Positions 35,499-43,386 of a stretch of 64,000 bases of DNA are shown piece after piece (positions within the stretch are counted from its first letter, which is position 1; each line of letters begins with the position of its first letter). The position numbers and the translations under genes were made by a program. The notes below the pieces were generated by a model that ran no database searches, was not told the DNA's origin, and saw only the letters and a program-made list of their open reading frames with translations. Source of the DNA: DASQZJ01 sp035638775 (GTDB lineage Bacteria; Pseudomonadota; Gammaproteobacteria; UBA5335; SLRW01); the NCBI GenBank assembly GCA_035638775.1, contig DASQZJ010000020.1, forward strand, positions 75,907-139,906, read 5' to 3'.

Positions 35499-38137
35499 CG
35501 CCCGCGCAACGCACGCAGCGTGTGCGGGACCAGCACGTGGCGATAGCCGCCCGCGACCAGCGCCGCGAGGTCGAGCAGCAGCGGATGAACCGCCACCCCG
35601 TAGGGGTAGGCCAGGTAGGCGCTGCGCCACTGCGGCCGGAACTTCTCCTTGTACCGGCGCAGCCCGCGGTAATTGTAGGCGCTGCCGCCAAGCTCGTAGA
35701 CCATGCGCACCAGGTGCTCGTCGCGCGAGGACCAGCGGGTGCCGCCGACCCCGCTCAGCGGCGCCATGCCCAGGTCGAAGTAGTGGTAGCCCTGCTCCCG
35801 CGCCTGCTCGATAAGGCGCACGAACAGGAAGTCCATGGTCCCCGGAGGCGCCTCCGGCGCGTGGCGCATCAGGTCGATGCCGAGCTCCTCGCGCCGCCCG
35901 TAGCCCGGGAGCAGGCTGGCGAAGGCCACGATCTCCTCGCCGCGCCGCACCAGCGCGACGGGCGACCGCTCCAGGTAGCCGCGCTCGAACCGTCCCACCG
36001 AGAAGCCCTTCTCGAGCACACCCTTGTCGCGCAGCCACGCCCGCGAGATCCCTTCCAGGGCCTCCCAGGTCTGGGCGTCCAGCGGATGCTCCGCGAGCCT
36101 CATCGCCAGGTTCTCCCGTGCGCCGCGGTTGAGCGCGGTGCGCAGATCCTGGTTGTGCCGCCCCGCGAGGCTGAACGATTCCAGCGGCACCACCGCCCGC
36201 TCGCCCAGCTTGAGCAGGCGGAAGCCCAGGTCGTGGAACAGGTGGATCTGGTCGTCGCGCACCTGGTAGAAGACCGGCACCCGGTCGTAGCGGTCGGCGA
36301 AGTCGCGGAACTGGCGGATGCCGTCCTGCAGTGCCGCGGGATCGCCCACCGGCGGTCCCAGGGCGATCAGCCGGTCGCGGATGGTGCCGTACTGGATCAG
36401 GACCCGGTCGCCCGCAGCGTAGAACAGGTGCTTGTCGCCGGTGAACAGCAGGTGGGAAAGCTCGCCGCTGCCGTACTGCTCGAGAAAGGCGCGCGCGCGG
36501 CCGAGGGCATCGGCGTCGGGCAGGTCCTGCGGCGGTGCCGGCATGCGGAACCAGCCCCACGCGACGTATCCCAGCAGGGTGAGGCAGAGCACCAGCAGGC
36601 TGCGCGCCAGGCGCACGCCGTGCAGCCCGCCGAGCGAGGCCATGCCGGTCAGCGGACCGGTGTGCAGCGCGCCGGCGACCCACACGAACCCGGCGAACGC
36701 CGCCAGCGCGGCCCCCAGCCAGAGCAGGCTGCGCCGCCCGATCAGCGAGTAGCCCTCGCGCGTGAAGTGCTCGCGCGTGCCGAGCAACAACAGGCTCACC
36801 ACCAGCAGGAACACCGCGATCGCCAGGTGCATGCCCTTGATCAGGCTGAACAGCGCGCCTCCGGCCAGCAGCGCCTGGGTGAGCCCGTAGGCCGAGCGCA
36901 CGCGGGCGCCGATGCCGCGCGAAAGGGCGATCAGCAACGTGCCGATCATTACCGTCACCAGCTGCGAGCCCTCGGTGACCAGGTGCGAGAGCGGGATCAC
37001 CTGCCGCGGCACGGCCAGGCCCGGGAAGGCGGCGGCCAGCAGCAGCAGGACTCCGCCGAGGAAGGTCATGTAGCTGAGCGCCCGAACCCCGAGCGAGCTG
37101 ATCATGCTCACCGGGATCCGCAGTGCGCCGAACAGCGGGTTGGCCGCCATCCGGCGCGCCAGCCGCCCCAGCGGTGCCTGCTGATCGATCTCGATCAGGC
37201 CGGCGCCGAGACGCACGCCGACCAGGAAGGGGACCAGGTAGAAGCCCACGCGGAACAGCACCACCGCGCCGAGCAGTCGCTCCGGCGAGGCGATGCCCGC
37301 CAGCGTCAGCAGGATGGCGCCGTCGAACACGCCCAGCCCGCCCGGAATGAAGCTGAACATGCCCCAGACCGAGGCGACCGTGAACGCGGCCAGGAAGACA
37401 TCCACCGGCGAGGCGACCCCGACCGCCCAGAGGCACACCCGGAAGGCCAGCGCGGTCAGCAGCCAGTCCAGTACCGACAGCGCCACCAGCGCGGCGCGGT
37501 AGCCGCCGCCCAGCGTGGGGATGCGCTCGCTCAGCCAGCGGTGCAGGGGGCCGCGACCGGTCAGCAGCACGAAGGCCGGCACGTACACCGCCATCGCCAG
37601 CATCACGCCGAAGGAGATCGGCACCGGCACCGGCAGCATTGCCAGGCGTGCGGTCTGGAACAGCAGGACCCAGGCGCACAGGCCGCCGGCCCCCAGCGGT
37701 ATCGCCAGCACCACGATCCCGGCATAGGTCACCGCCCGGCGCGGCTCGACCCCGGCCCGGGTCAGCACGAGGAACCGGATCGCCGAGCCGGTGAGCGCTG
37801 CCGAGCCGATCAGGTTGTTGAAGCTGTTCGCGACCCAGGAGAACTGCAGCACCCGCAGGCGCCCCAGGCGCAGGCCGAGCCAGCGACACAGGAGCAGGTC
37901 ATAGACCGTCATGCCCGCCTGTGCCAGCAGGCAGCTCAGCAGCACCGCGAGCGTCGCCCCCACCGAGACGGAGCGGATGCTGGCGCGGAACGCCTGGAAA
38001 TTGAAACTCTGCAGCTCGTGCGCGACCAGTACCGCCACCACCAGCAGGAACACGGGCGGCAACAGCCGGCGCCCGATCCGAAATGCGCGCTCGGCACCGG
38101 TCGGCTCCGGCGATGTCCGGCTCGTACCCTCGTTCAC
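35447..38137 (-). CDS. mprF: MprF bifunctional aminoacyl-phosphatidylglycerol synthase/flippase
   Basis: Transfers lysine or alanine from aminoacyl-tRNA to phosphatidylglycerol and flips the product, lowering the net negative surface charge. The protein is 896 residues. The N-terminal flippase half has 12-14 helices, including SWVANSFNNLIGSAALTGSAIR and FSFIPGGLGVFDGAIL. The C-terminal DUF2156 domain begins near LLFTGDKHLFYAAGD and ends with YHYFDLGMAPLSGVGG and YNYRGLRRYKEKFRP. The length is like the P. aeruginosa enzyme, so whether lysine or alanine is used is open. The stop codon lies inside the 3' end of kup. About 310 bases separate its start from the divergent sixA. Confidence 0.94.
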   Translation of the reverse strand: MNEGTSRTSPEPTGAERAFRIGRRLLPPVFLLVVAVLVAHELQSFNFQAFRASIRSVSVGATLAVLLSCLLAQAGMTVYDLLLCRWLGLRLGRLRVLQFSWVANSFNNLIGSAALTGSAIRFLVLTRAGVEPRRAVTYAGIVVLAIPLGAGGLCAWVLLFQTARLAMLPVPVPISFGVMLAMAVYVPAFVLLTGRGPLHRWLSERIPTLGGGYRAALVALSVLDWLLTALAFRVCLWAVGVASPVDVFLAAFTVASVWGMFSFIPGGLGVFDGAILLTLAGIASPERLLGAVVLFRVGFYLVPFLVGVRLGAGLIEIDQQAPLGRLARRMAANPLFGALRIPVSMISSLGVRALSYMTFLGGVLLLLAAAFPGLAVPRQVIPLSHLVTEGSQLVTVMIGTLLIALSRGIGARVRSAYGLTQALLAGGALFSLIKGMHLAIAVFLLVVSLLLLGTREHFTREGYSLIGRRSLLWLGAALAAFAGFVWVAGALHTGPLTGMASLGGLHGVRLARSLLVLCLTLLGYVAWGWFRMPAPPQDLPDADALGRARAFLEQYGSGELSHLLFTGDKHLFYAAGDRVLIQYGTIRDRLIALGPPVGDPAALQDGIRQFRDFADRYDRVPVFYQVRDDQIHLFHDLGFRLLKLGERAVVPLESFSLAGRHNQDLRTALNRGARENLAMRLAEHPLDAQTWEALEGISRAWLRDKGVLEKGFSVGRFERGYLERSPVALVRRGEEIVAFASLLPGYGRREELGIDLMRHAPEAPPGTMDFLFVRLIEQAREQGYHYFDLGMAPLSGVGGTRWSSRDEHLVRMVYELGGSAYNYRGLRRYKEKFRPQWRSAYLAYPYGVAVHPLLLDLAALVAGGYRHVLVPHTLRALRGRYSRTSMPISNTRSEGS

Positions 38138-38449
38138 GGATGCCCCGGTCTCGCGGTGATACGGATGCCGTCGCCGGGGACCCGGCGCCCCGCCCGACCA
38201 TCGCGGACGCGGTGCTTGTCCCGGCGGCGGGACTGCCGTGAGAATACCAGTCTTCTCGCAAACATTGTCGGGCCCGAATACCGCGGGGCCGGCACCTATA
38301 CTCTGTCAGGGAACGGCGGGAAACGCGCCCGGGCTTTCCGGGAGTCGCTCCGGCGGGTGGTCCGCGCGACGAAGCCGGCGGGTGCCCGATCCGGGCAGGA
38401 CTTCCCCGACCCGACCGGAGGCAGTCACGGCCAGAGGGAGACCATTGCG
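38138..38449. other. Intergenic region between divergent mprF and sixA
   Basis: About 310 bases with no gene. TATACT at 38297-38302 could be a -10 for sixA and AGAATA at 38241-38246 (TATTCT on minus) one for mprF, but neither has a convincing -35 at the right distance. A run rich in G+C fills the rest. Confidence 0.4.
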
Positions 38450-38944
38450 ATGACGCGCACGCTGCTGCTCCTGAGACACGCCCAGGCCGGCCGCTCCCAT
38501 GCCCGGGTGCGGGACGATTTCGACCGCATCCTGACCGCTGACGGCCAGGCGCAGGCAAGGGCGATCGGCGCGCGGCTGCGCGAGGCGGGCCTGGTGCCCG
38601 ACGCGATCGTGAGCTCGCCGGCCGAGCGCGCCCGCGAAACCGCCACCCTGGCCTGCCACGAGCTGGACCTGCCCCGCACCCGCATCGAGTACGACAAGCG
38701 GCTCTACGAGGACAACTCGGTCGACGTGATGCCCGTGGTGGAGGAATGCCCGGAGCAGGCGGAAACCGTCCTGGTGGTGGGTCACAATCCCGGACTGGAG
38801 CGGCTCGTGCACGGCCTCGCCCGGGACAGTGCGAACGTCTCGCTGGGCACCGCCAGTGTCGCCCGGCTGCGCTTCGAGGGCGGCTGGACGGACCTGCGGC
38901 CCGGCGGCGCCACCCTGGTCGAGGTCATCCGGGCGGAGGGCTGA
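38450..38944 (+). CDS. sixA: Phosphohistidine phosphatase SixA
   Basis: Removes phosphate from histidine of phosphocarrier/histidine-kinase HPt domains. The protein is 164 residues against 161 in E. coli. The phosphoglycerate-mutase-like nucleophile is in LLRHAQAGRS (His10), the second motif is SSPAERARETA, and the distal histidine is in VVGHNPGLE. CTGACCGCTGACGG encodes the DRILTADGQAQA segment. The ATG at 38450 follows AGAGGGAGACC. It is convergent with the ABC transporter operon. Confidence 0.9.
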   Translation: MTRTLLLLRHAQAGRSHARVRDDFDRILTADGQAQARAIGARLREAGLVPDAIVSSPAERARETATLACHELDLPRTRIEYDKRLYEDNSVDVMPVVEECPEQAETVLVVGHNPGLERLVHGLARDSANVSLGTASVARLRFEGGWTDLRPGGATLVEVIRAEG

Positions 38945-38966
38945 CCGGCAGCGGGGACGCCGCGCC

Positions 38967-40988
38967 TCAGCCGCCGTGCAGGAAGCAGCGCACGCGGTGC
39001 CCGCCACCCAGCGGGGTCTCGTCCGGATAGGCCTCGGCACAGCGGCTCATGGCGCGGGGACAGCGCGCCCGGAAGTGACATCCCCGGGGCGGGCTGGCCG
39101 GCGACGGCGGATCGCCCTCCAGGCGGATCACCGGGCGACCGGCGGACGCCTCCACGCTCGGTGCCGCTGCCAGGAGAGCCCGGGTGTAGGGATGCGCCGG
39201 GCGCTTTAGCACGTCGCGCACGCTGCCCTGCTCCACCACCCGGCCCAGGTACATGACCGCCACTACGTCGGCCATGTAACCCACCACCGACATGTCGTGT
39301 GTGATGAACAGGTAGGACAGCGCCAGCTCCGCCTGGAGGCGGCGCATCAGGTTCAGCACCTGCGCCTGGACCGACACGTCCAGCGCGCTGGTCGGCTCGT
39401 CGCACACCAGCAGCTTCGGATCCAGCGCCAGCGCCCGTGCGATGCAGATGCGCTGGCGCTGGCCGCCGGAGAACTCGTGCGGATAGCGGTCCATGACGTC
39501 CGCGTCCAGGCCGACCTGGCCGAGCATCTGCGCCGCGCGGGCGCGCCGCTCGTCTATCCCGGCGCCGATGCCCTGCGCGCGCAATCCCTCCATCACCACC
39601 TCGCCCACCATCATGCGCGGGTCCATGGACGAGAACGGGTCCTGGAAGATCATCTGGAAGTCCTTGCGGCGGGCGCGGAGCGCTCCGCCCGCAAGCCGCG
39701 CGAGGTCGGCGCCGTGGAACAGCACGCGGCCGCCGGTGGGCCGCAGCAGCCGGGTCACCGCCCGCCCCAGGGTGGTCTTGCCGCAGCCCGACTCGCCCAC
39801 CAGCGCCAGCGTGCGCCCCCGCCGCAGCTCCAGCGACACGCCGTCCACGGCGTAGACGTGTCCGTGCACCCGCTGCAGCACACCCCGCCGGATGGGGAAA
39901 TGCACCTGCAGCTCCGAGACCTCCAGTAGCGCTTCGCCTTCCTCGGCCGGCCGTGGCCGGGCCGGCTCCACGGCCTCCGGTGCCGCGCCGGGCACCGCCG
40001 GCGCCTGCCCCTGAAAGCGCGGGTCATACAGGTGACACCGCACCCCGGACCCGCCCTCGCGCCGCCACGCGGGCTCGACCTCCCGACACGTCCGCCAGGC
40101 ATACTCGCAGCGGTCGGCGAAGCGGCAGCCGGTGAACTGCCGGGTCAGCGCGGGAACCGTGCCCGGAATCACCGAGAGCGCGTGTTCGCGGTTGGCCGTG
40201 CCGGGCAGGGACTCGAACAGCTTGCGGGTGTACGGATGCCGCGGGGCCCGGAAGAGCTCGTCACGGCTGGCCTGCTCGACGATACGCCCGGCGTACATCA
40301 CGGCCACCCGGTCCGCGGTCTCCCGCACCACGGCCAGATCGTGCGTGATCAGCAGCATGGCCATGTCGTGCTCGCGCTGCAGGCGCCGCAGCAGCTCCAG
40401 GATCTGGGCCTGGATGGTCACGTCCAGCGCCGTGGTCGGCTCGTCCGCAATCAGCAGCTCCGGCTCGCCGGCCAGCGCGATGGCGATCATCACCCGCTGT
40501 TTCATGCCGCCGGAGAGCTGGTGGGGGTACTCGTCGAGGCGTTGCCGGGGCGCCGGCAGGCCCACCTCCTGCAGCAGCGCGGCGGCACGCCGCCGCGCTG
40601 CCGCCCCCCGCAGCCCCCGGTGCCGCCGCAGCACTTCGCCGATCTGGCTCCCCACCGTCATCACCGGGTTCAGCGAGCTCATCGGCTCCTGGAAGATCAT
40701 CGCCATGCGGCCGCCCCGGACCCGGCGCATGCCGATCTCGGTGAGGTCGAGCAGGTCCGTGCCCTCGAGCAGCACCCGGCCGCCGGCGATGTAGCCGGCC
40801 GGCTCCGGGACCAGGCGCATCAGCGACAGCGCGGTCATGGACTTGCCGCAGCCGGATTCGCCCAGCAGTGCCAGCACCTCCCCGCGGTGGAGCTCCAGGT
40901 CCACGCCGTCCACCGCGTGCACCGTGCCCTGGGGCGTATCCAGCCACGTCCTGAGCTCCTCCACCCGCAGCAGGTCCGCGCCGCTCAC
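38967..40988 (-). CDS. Fused double ATPase of an oligopeptide ABC transporter (DppDF/YejF type)
   Basis: A 673-residue cytoplasmic protein with two complete nucleotide-binding domains. The first has GESGCGKS, LSGGMKQR and LLIADEPTTALD; the second has GESGCGKTT, FSGGQRQR and LLVCDEPTSALD. Each is followed by an OppD/F-type cysteine-rich C-terminal segment (CRFADRCEYAWRTC and CHFRARCPRAMSRC). It energises the transporter whose permeases and binding protein are encoded upstream. The GTG at 40988 overlaps the permease stop by four bases (GTGA), a classic coupling. Confidence 0.93.
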   Translation of the reverse strand: MSGADLLRVEELRTWLDTPQGTVHAVDGVDLELHRGEVLALLGESGCGKSMTALSLMRLVPEPAGYIAGGRVLLEGTDLLDLTEIGMRRVRGGRMAMIFQEPMSSLNPVMTVGSQIGEVLRRHRGLRGAAARRRAAALLQEVGLPAPRQRLDEYPHQLSGGMKQRVMIAIALAGEPELLIADEPTTALDVTIQAQILELLRRLQREHDMAMLLITHDLAVVRETADRVAVMYAGRIVEQASRDELFRAPRHPYTRKLFESLPGTANREHALSVIPGTVPALTRQFTGCRFADRCEYAWRTCREVEPAWRREGGSGVRCHLYDPRFQGQAPAVPGAAPEAVEPARPRPAEEGEALLEVSELQVHFPIRRGVLQRVHGHVYAVDGVSLELRRGRTLALVGESGCGKTTLGRAVTRLLRPTGGRVLFHGADLARLAGGALRARRKDFQMIFQDPFSSMDPRMMVGEVVMEGLRAQGIGAGIDERRARAAQMLGQVGLDADVMDRYPHEFSGGQRQRICIARALALDPKLLVCDEPTSALDVSVQAQVLNLMRRLQAELALSYLFITHDMSVVGYMADVVAVMYLGRVVEQGSVRDVLKRPAHPYTRALLAAAPSVEASAGRPVIRLEGDPPSPASPPRGCHFRARCPRAMSRCAEAYPDETPLGGGHRVRCFLHGG

Positions 40989-42403
40989 AGCACACCTCCC
41001 GGCGAGCCGCCGCGCAGCCGCGGATCGAAGGCATCGCGCACGGCGTCGGCGAACAGGTTGGCGGCCAGCACCAGCACCAGCATGAACACGAACGCGGCCG
41101 CCAGCGGCCACCACACCACGGGATCGCGCGCCAGCTCCAGTCGCGCGCTGTTGATCATGTTGCCCCAGCTGTTCATGCTCGGATCCACGCCCACCCCGAT
41201 GTAGGACAGCACCGCCTCCGCGAGGACCAGGTTGCTGAAATCCAGCACCACCTGGATCAGCACGATGTGCATCACGTTGGGCACGATGTGGCGGCGCAGG
41301 ATGCGCCCGTGGCGCGCGCCCAGGCCGACCGCCGCCTGCACGTAGTCCAGCTCGCTCAGCTTGAGGGTCTCGGCGCGCAGCAGTCGGCACAGGCTGGTCC
41401 AGCTGGTCACGCCGAGGATCAGGCACAGGAACAGCAGCCGCAGGTCGGCGCGGGCCGCGGTGGTGTCGTACAGTCCGGAGTGGTTCTCCATGTACACCTG
41501 CAGCATCAGGATCGCCGCGGCAATCAGCAGCACGCCGGGGATCGAGCTCAGGGTGGTATAGACGTACTGCACCAGGTCATCGACCCAGCCGTGGAAGTAG
41601 CCCGCCATGGTGCCCAGGGCGATGGCGAAGGGCAGCATCACCAGCGTCGTCAGGGTCCCGATCAGCAGGCCGGTGCGGATGCTCTTGATGGCCTCGTAGA
41701 AGACGTCCTCACCCACCTTGTCCGTTCCAAGAATATGGTAGTTGCCTGCAAGATCGGTGCAGATGCAGACGAGTATCACCAGGATCGAGAACGTCAGGAT
41801 CGCGGTCCGCCAGCGCACCACGCTCCGGCCGCGCAGCACCTCGGCGGCCACCGACGCCGGCCGCCGGCGCCGCCGCCAGGCCAGCAACAGGATCAGTGCA
41901 CCGGCTACGACCGCCGAGATCAGCACACCCCAGCCGGTGCCGGCGAGTGCGCGCCGGGCAATGTCCCCGGCCTCCTGCCGTGCCGGGTCGACGAGATTGG
42001 CGCCGCCGTATTTCAGGCGCTTGTAGACCTGGCGCTTCTTCCCCTGCGGTCCGGTCACCACCTGCCGGGTGTACAGGCGGGTGGCGAACGGCGCCGAGTA
42101 GGTCTGCTCGCTGTGCTCGCGCAGCGGTGTCACGATCCGATCGAGCAGGCTCAGCACCTCCGGCGAGTAGCGCGTCTGCCCCGGCCTGCTCCCCGGCACC
42201 GCCGGCCGGTAGTGGATGGAGTCCAGCACCCCGACCACCAGGTAGGCGCAGATGATCACCAGCGCGGCCATGCCGACATGGCTCGAGAACACCCGCCGCC
42301 AGGGCTCGCGCGCGTGCGGCGTGCGCAGCACGTAGACCACGAACCCGGCCAGCGCGACCAGCAGCAGGTACAGCAGCGCGTCGGTCCAGAGGATCACCGG
42401 CAT
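40985..42403 (-). CDS. Oligopeptide ABC transporter permease (DppC/OppC-like, extended)
   Basis: A 472-residue inner-membrane permease. The C-terminal ~270 residues hold the BPD_transp_1 domain with the EAA loop in DYVQAAVGLGARHGRILRRHIVPNV. TDKVGEDVFYEAIKSIRTGLLIG matches the usual DppC entry segment. The first ~190 residues are an unusual addition: two or three extra helices and a hydrophilic segment (YKRLKYGGANLVDP) absent from typical 280-300-residue DppC. It starts four bases after the upstream permease stop. The extension may contact the binding protein; this is inference. Confidence 0.9.
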   Translation of the reverse strand: MPVILWTDALLYLLLVALAGFVVYVLRTPHAREPWRRVFSSHVGMAALVIICAYLVVGVLDSIHYRPAVPGSRPGQTRYSPEVLSLLDRIVTPLREHSEQTYSAPFATRLYTRQVVTGPQGKKRQVYKRLKYGGANLVDPARQEAGDIARRALAGTGWGVLISAVVAGALILLLAWRRRRRPASVAAEVLRGRSVVRWRTAILTFSILVILVCICTDLAGNYHILGTDKVGEDVFYEAIKSIRTGLLIGTLTTLVMLPFAIALGTMAGYFHGWVDDLVQYVYTTLSSIPGVLLIAAAILMLQVYMENHSGLYDTTAARADLRLLFLCLILGVTSWTSLCRLLRAETLKLSELDYVQAAVGLGARHGRILRRHIVPNVMHIVLIQVVLDFSNLVLAEAVLSYIGVGVDPSMNSWGNMINSARLELARDPVVWWPLAAAFVFMLVLVLAANLFADAVRDAFDPRLRGGSPGGVL

Positions 42404-42407
42404 GGCG

Positions 42408-43385
42408 TCAGTTCAGCCTCACGCGCGGGTCGACCAGGGTGTAGGAGATGTCCGTCAGCAGCAGCCCGATCACGTACAGCAGCGAGCCCAGGAACACCAT
42501 GGCGCGCACGATCGCGAAGTCCTGCGAGTTGATGGCGTCGATGGTGTAGCTGCCGAGCCCGGGGATGCCGAAGAACGACTCCATGATCAGGCTGCCGAGG
42601 AACAGCGTCGGGATGACCACCACGGTGCCGGTGAGGATCGGCAGCAGCCCGTTGCCGAGCACGTGGCGGAACAGCACGCGGATCTCGGACAGGCCCTTGG
42701 CCCGCGCCGTGCGTACGTAGTCCCGGCCGTATTCCTCCAGGAAGATGGTCCGGTACCAGCGGGTGCCGGCACCGATGCCGCTGACCACGCCGATCGCAAT
42801 CGGCAGGGCCAGGAACTTGAGCGCGCTGATCCCGCCAATATAGCCGGAGATCGGTACAATATGCATCATCTTTCCCAGGAGATACTGCCCACCGATGATG
42901 TAGAACAGCTGCGAGATCGACATGATCACCACGCACAGCACCACGCCCCAGGCGTCGATGTAGGTGGTGCGGAAGAACACCAGCATCAGCGCGAAGGTGA
43001 TGTTCGTGAGGATGCCGACCAGGAAGGTCGGGACGGCGAAGGCCAGGCTGGGCCACATCCGGGTGCGGATGTCGCGGCCGATGTCGCGGCCGGCGTCGGA
43101 GCGGCCGAAGTCGAAGGCGAACACCTTGAGCGACTTCTGGAAGAAGATGGTGTCGGTGACGCGGCCAAGACCGGCGGCCTTGTCGTTGTAGATCAGCGGC
43201 TTGTCGTAGCCGTGGTCCTTCTCCCAGGTCTGGATTGCCGCCGGCGTCACGCGCTTGACCCCGAGCTGCATGCGGGCGATGTCCGCCGGTGAGTTGACCA
43301 CGAAGAACAGCGCGAAGGTGATCAGGTTCACCCCGATCAGGATGGGTATGGCGTAGGCGCTGCGGCGGATGATGTAACCGAGCAC
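42408..43385 (-). CDS. Oligopeptide ABC transporter permease (DppB/OppB-like)
   Basis: A 325-residue permease of the DppB type, with the N-terminal LGYIIRRSAYAIPILIGVNLITFALFFV and the EAA loop in EEYGRDYVRTARAKGLSEIRVLFRHVLGN. It begins with a GTG at 43385, one base after the binding-protein stop, and GCGCGGAGGAAATA supplies a ribosome site. It forms a pair with the DppC-like permease downstream. Confidence 0.92.
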   Translation of the reverse strand: MLGYIIRRSAYAIPILIGVNLITFALFFVVNSPADIARMQLGVKRVTPAAIQTWEKDHGYDKPLIYNDKAAGLGRVTDTIFFQKSLKVFAFDFGRSDAGRDIGRDIRTRMWPSLAFAVPTFLVGILTNITFALMLVFFRTTYIDAWGVVLCVVIMSISQLFYIIGGQYLLGKMMHIVPISGYIGGISALKFLALPIAIGVVSGIGAGTRWYRTIFLEEYGRDYVRTARAKGLSEIRVLFRHVLGNGLLPILTGTVVVIPTLFLGSLIMESFFGIPGLGSYTIDAINSQDFAIVRAMVFLGSLLYVIGLLLTDISYTLVDPRVRLN

Positions 43386-43386
43386 G

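Noticed and set aside
33270..37889. Very long minus-strand open frame (over 1,500 codons) across virJ, kup and mprF
   Set aside because: It is the reading of well-identified genes in other frames. The translation is low complexity (Gly/Arg/Ala/Pro-rich), as GC-rich DNA gives by chance.
38241..38302. Paired promoters for mprF and sixA
   Set aside because: Each has a -10-like hexamer but no -35 at a plausible distance.
33722..38944. Plus-strand open frame of over 1,700 codons running antisense to mprF
   Set aside because: Same artefact of high GC content. Only the short SixA part at its 3' end has a recognisable product.
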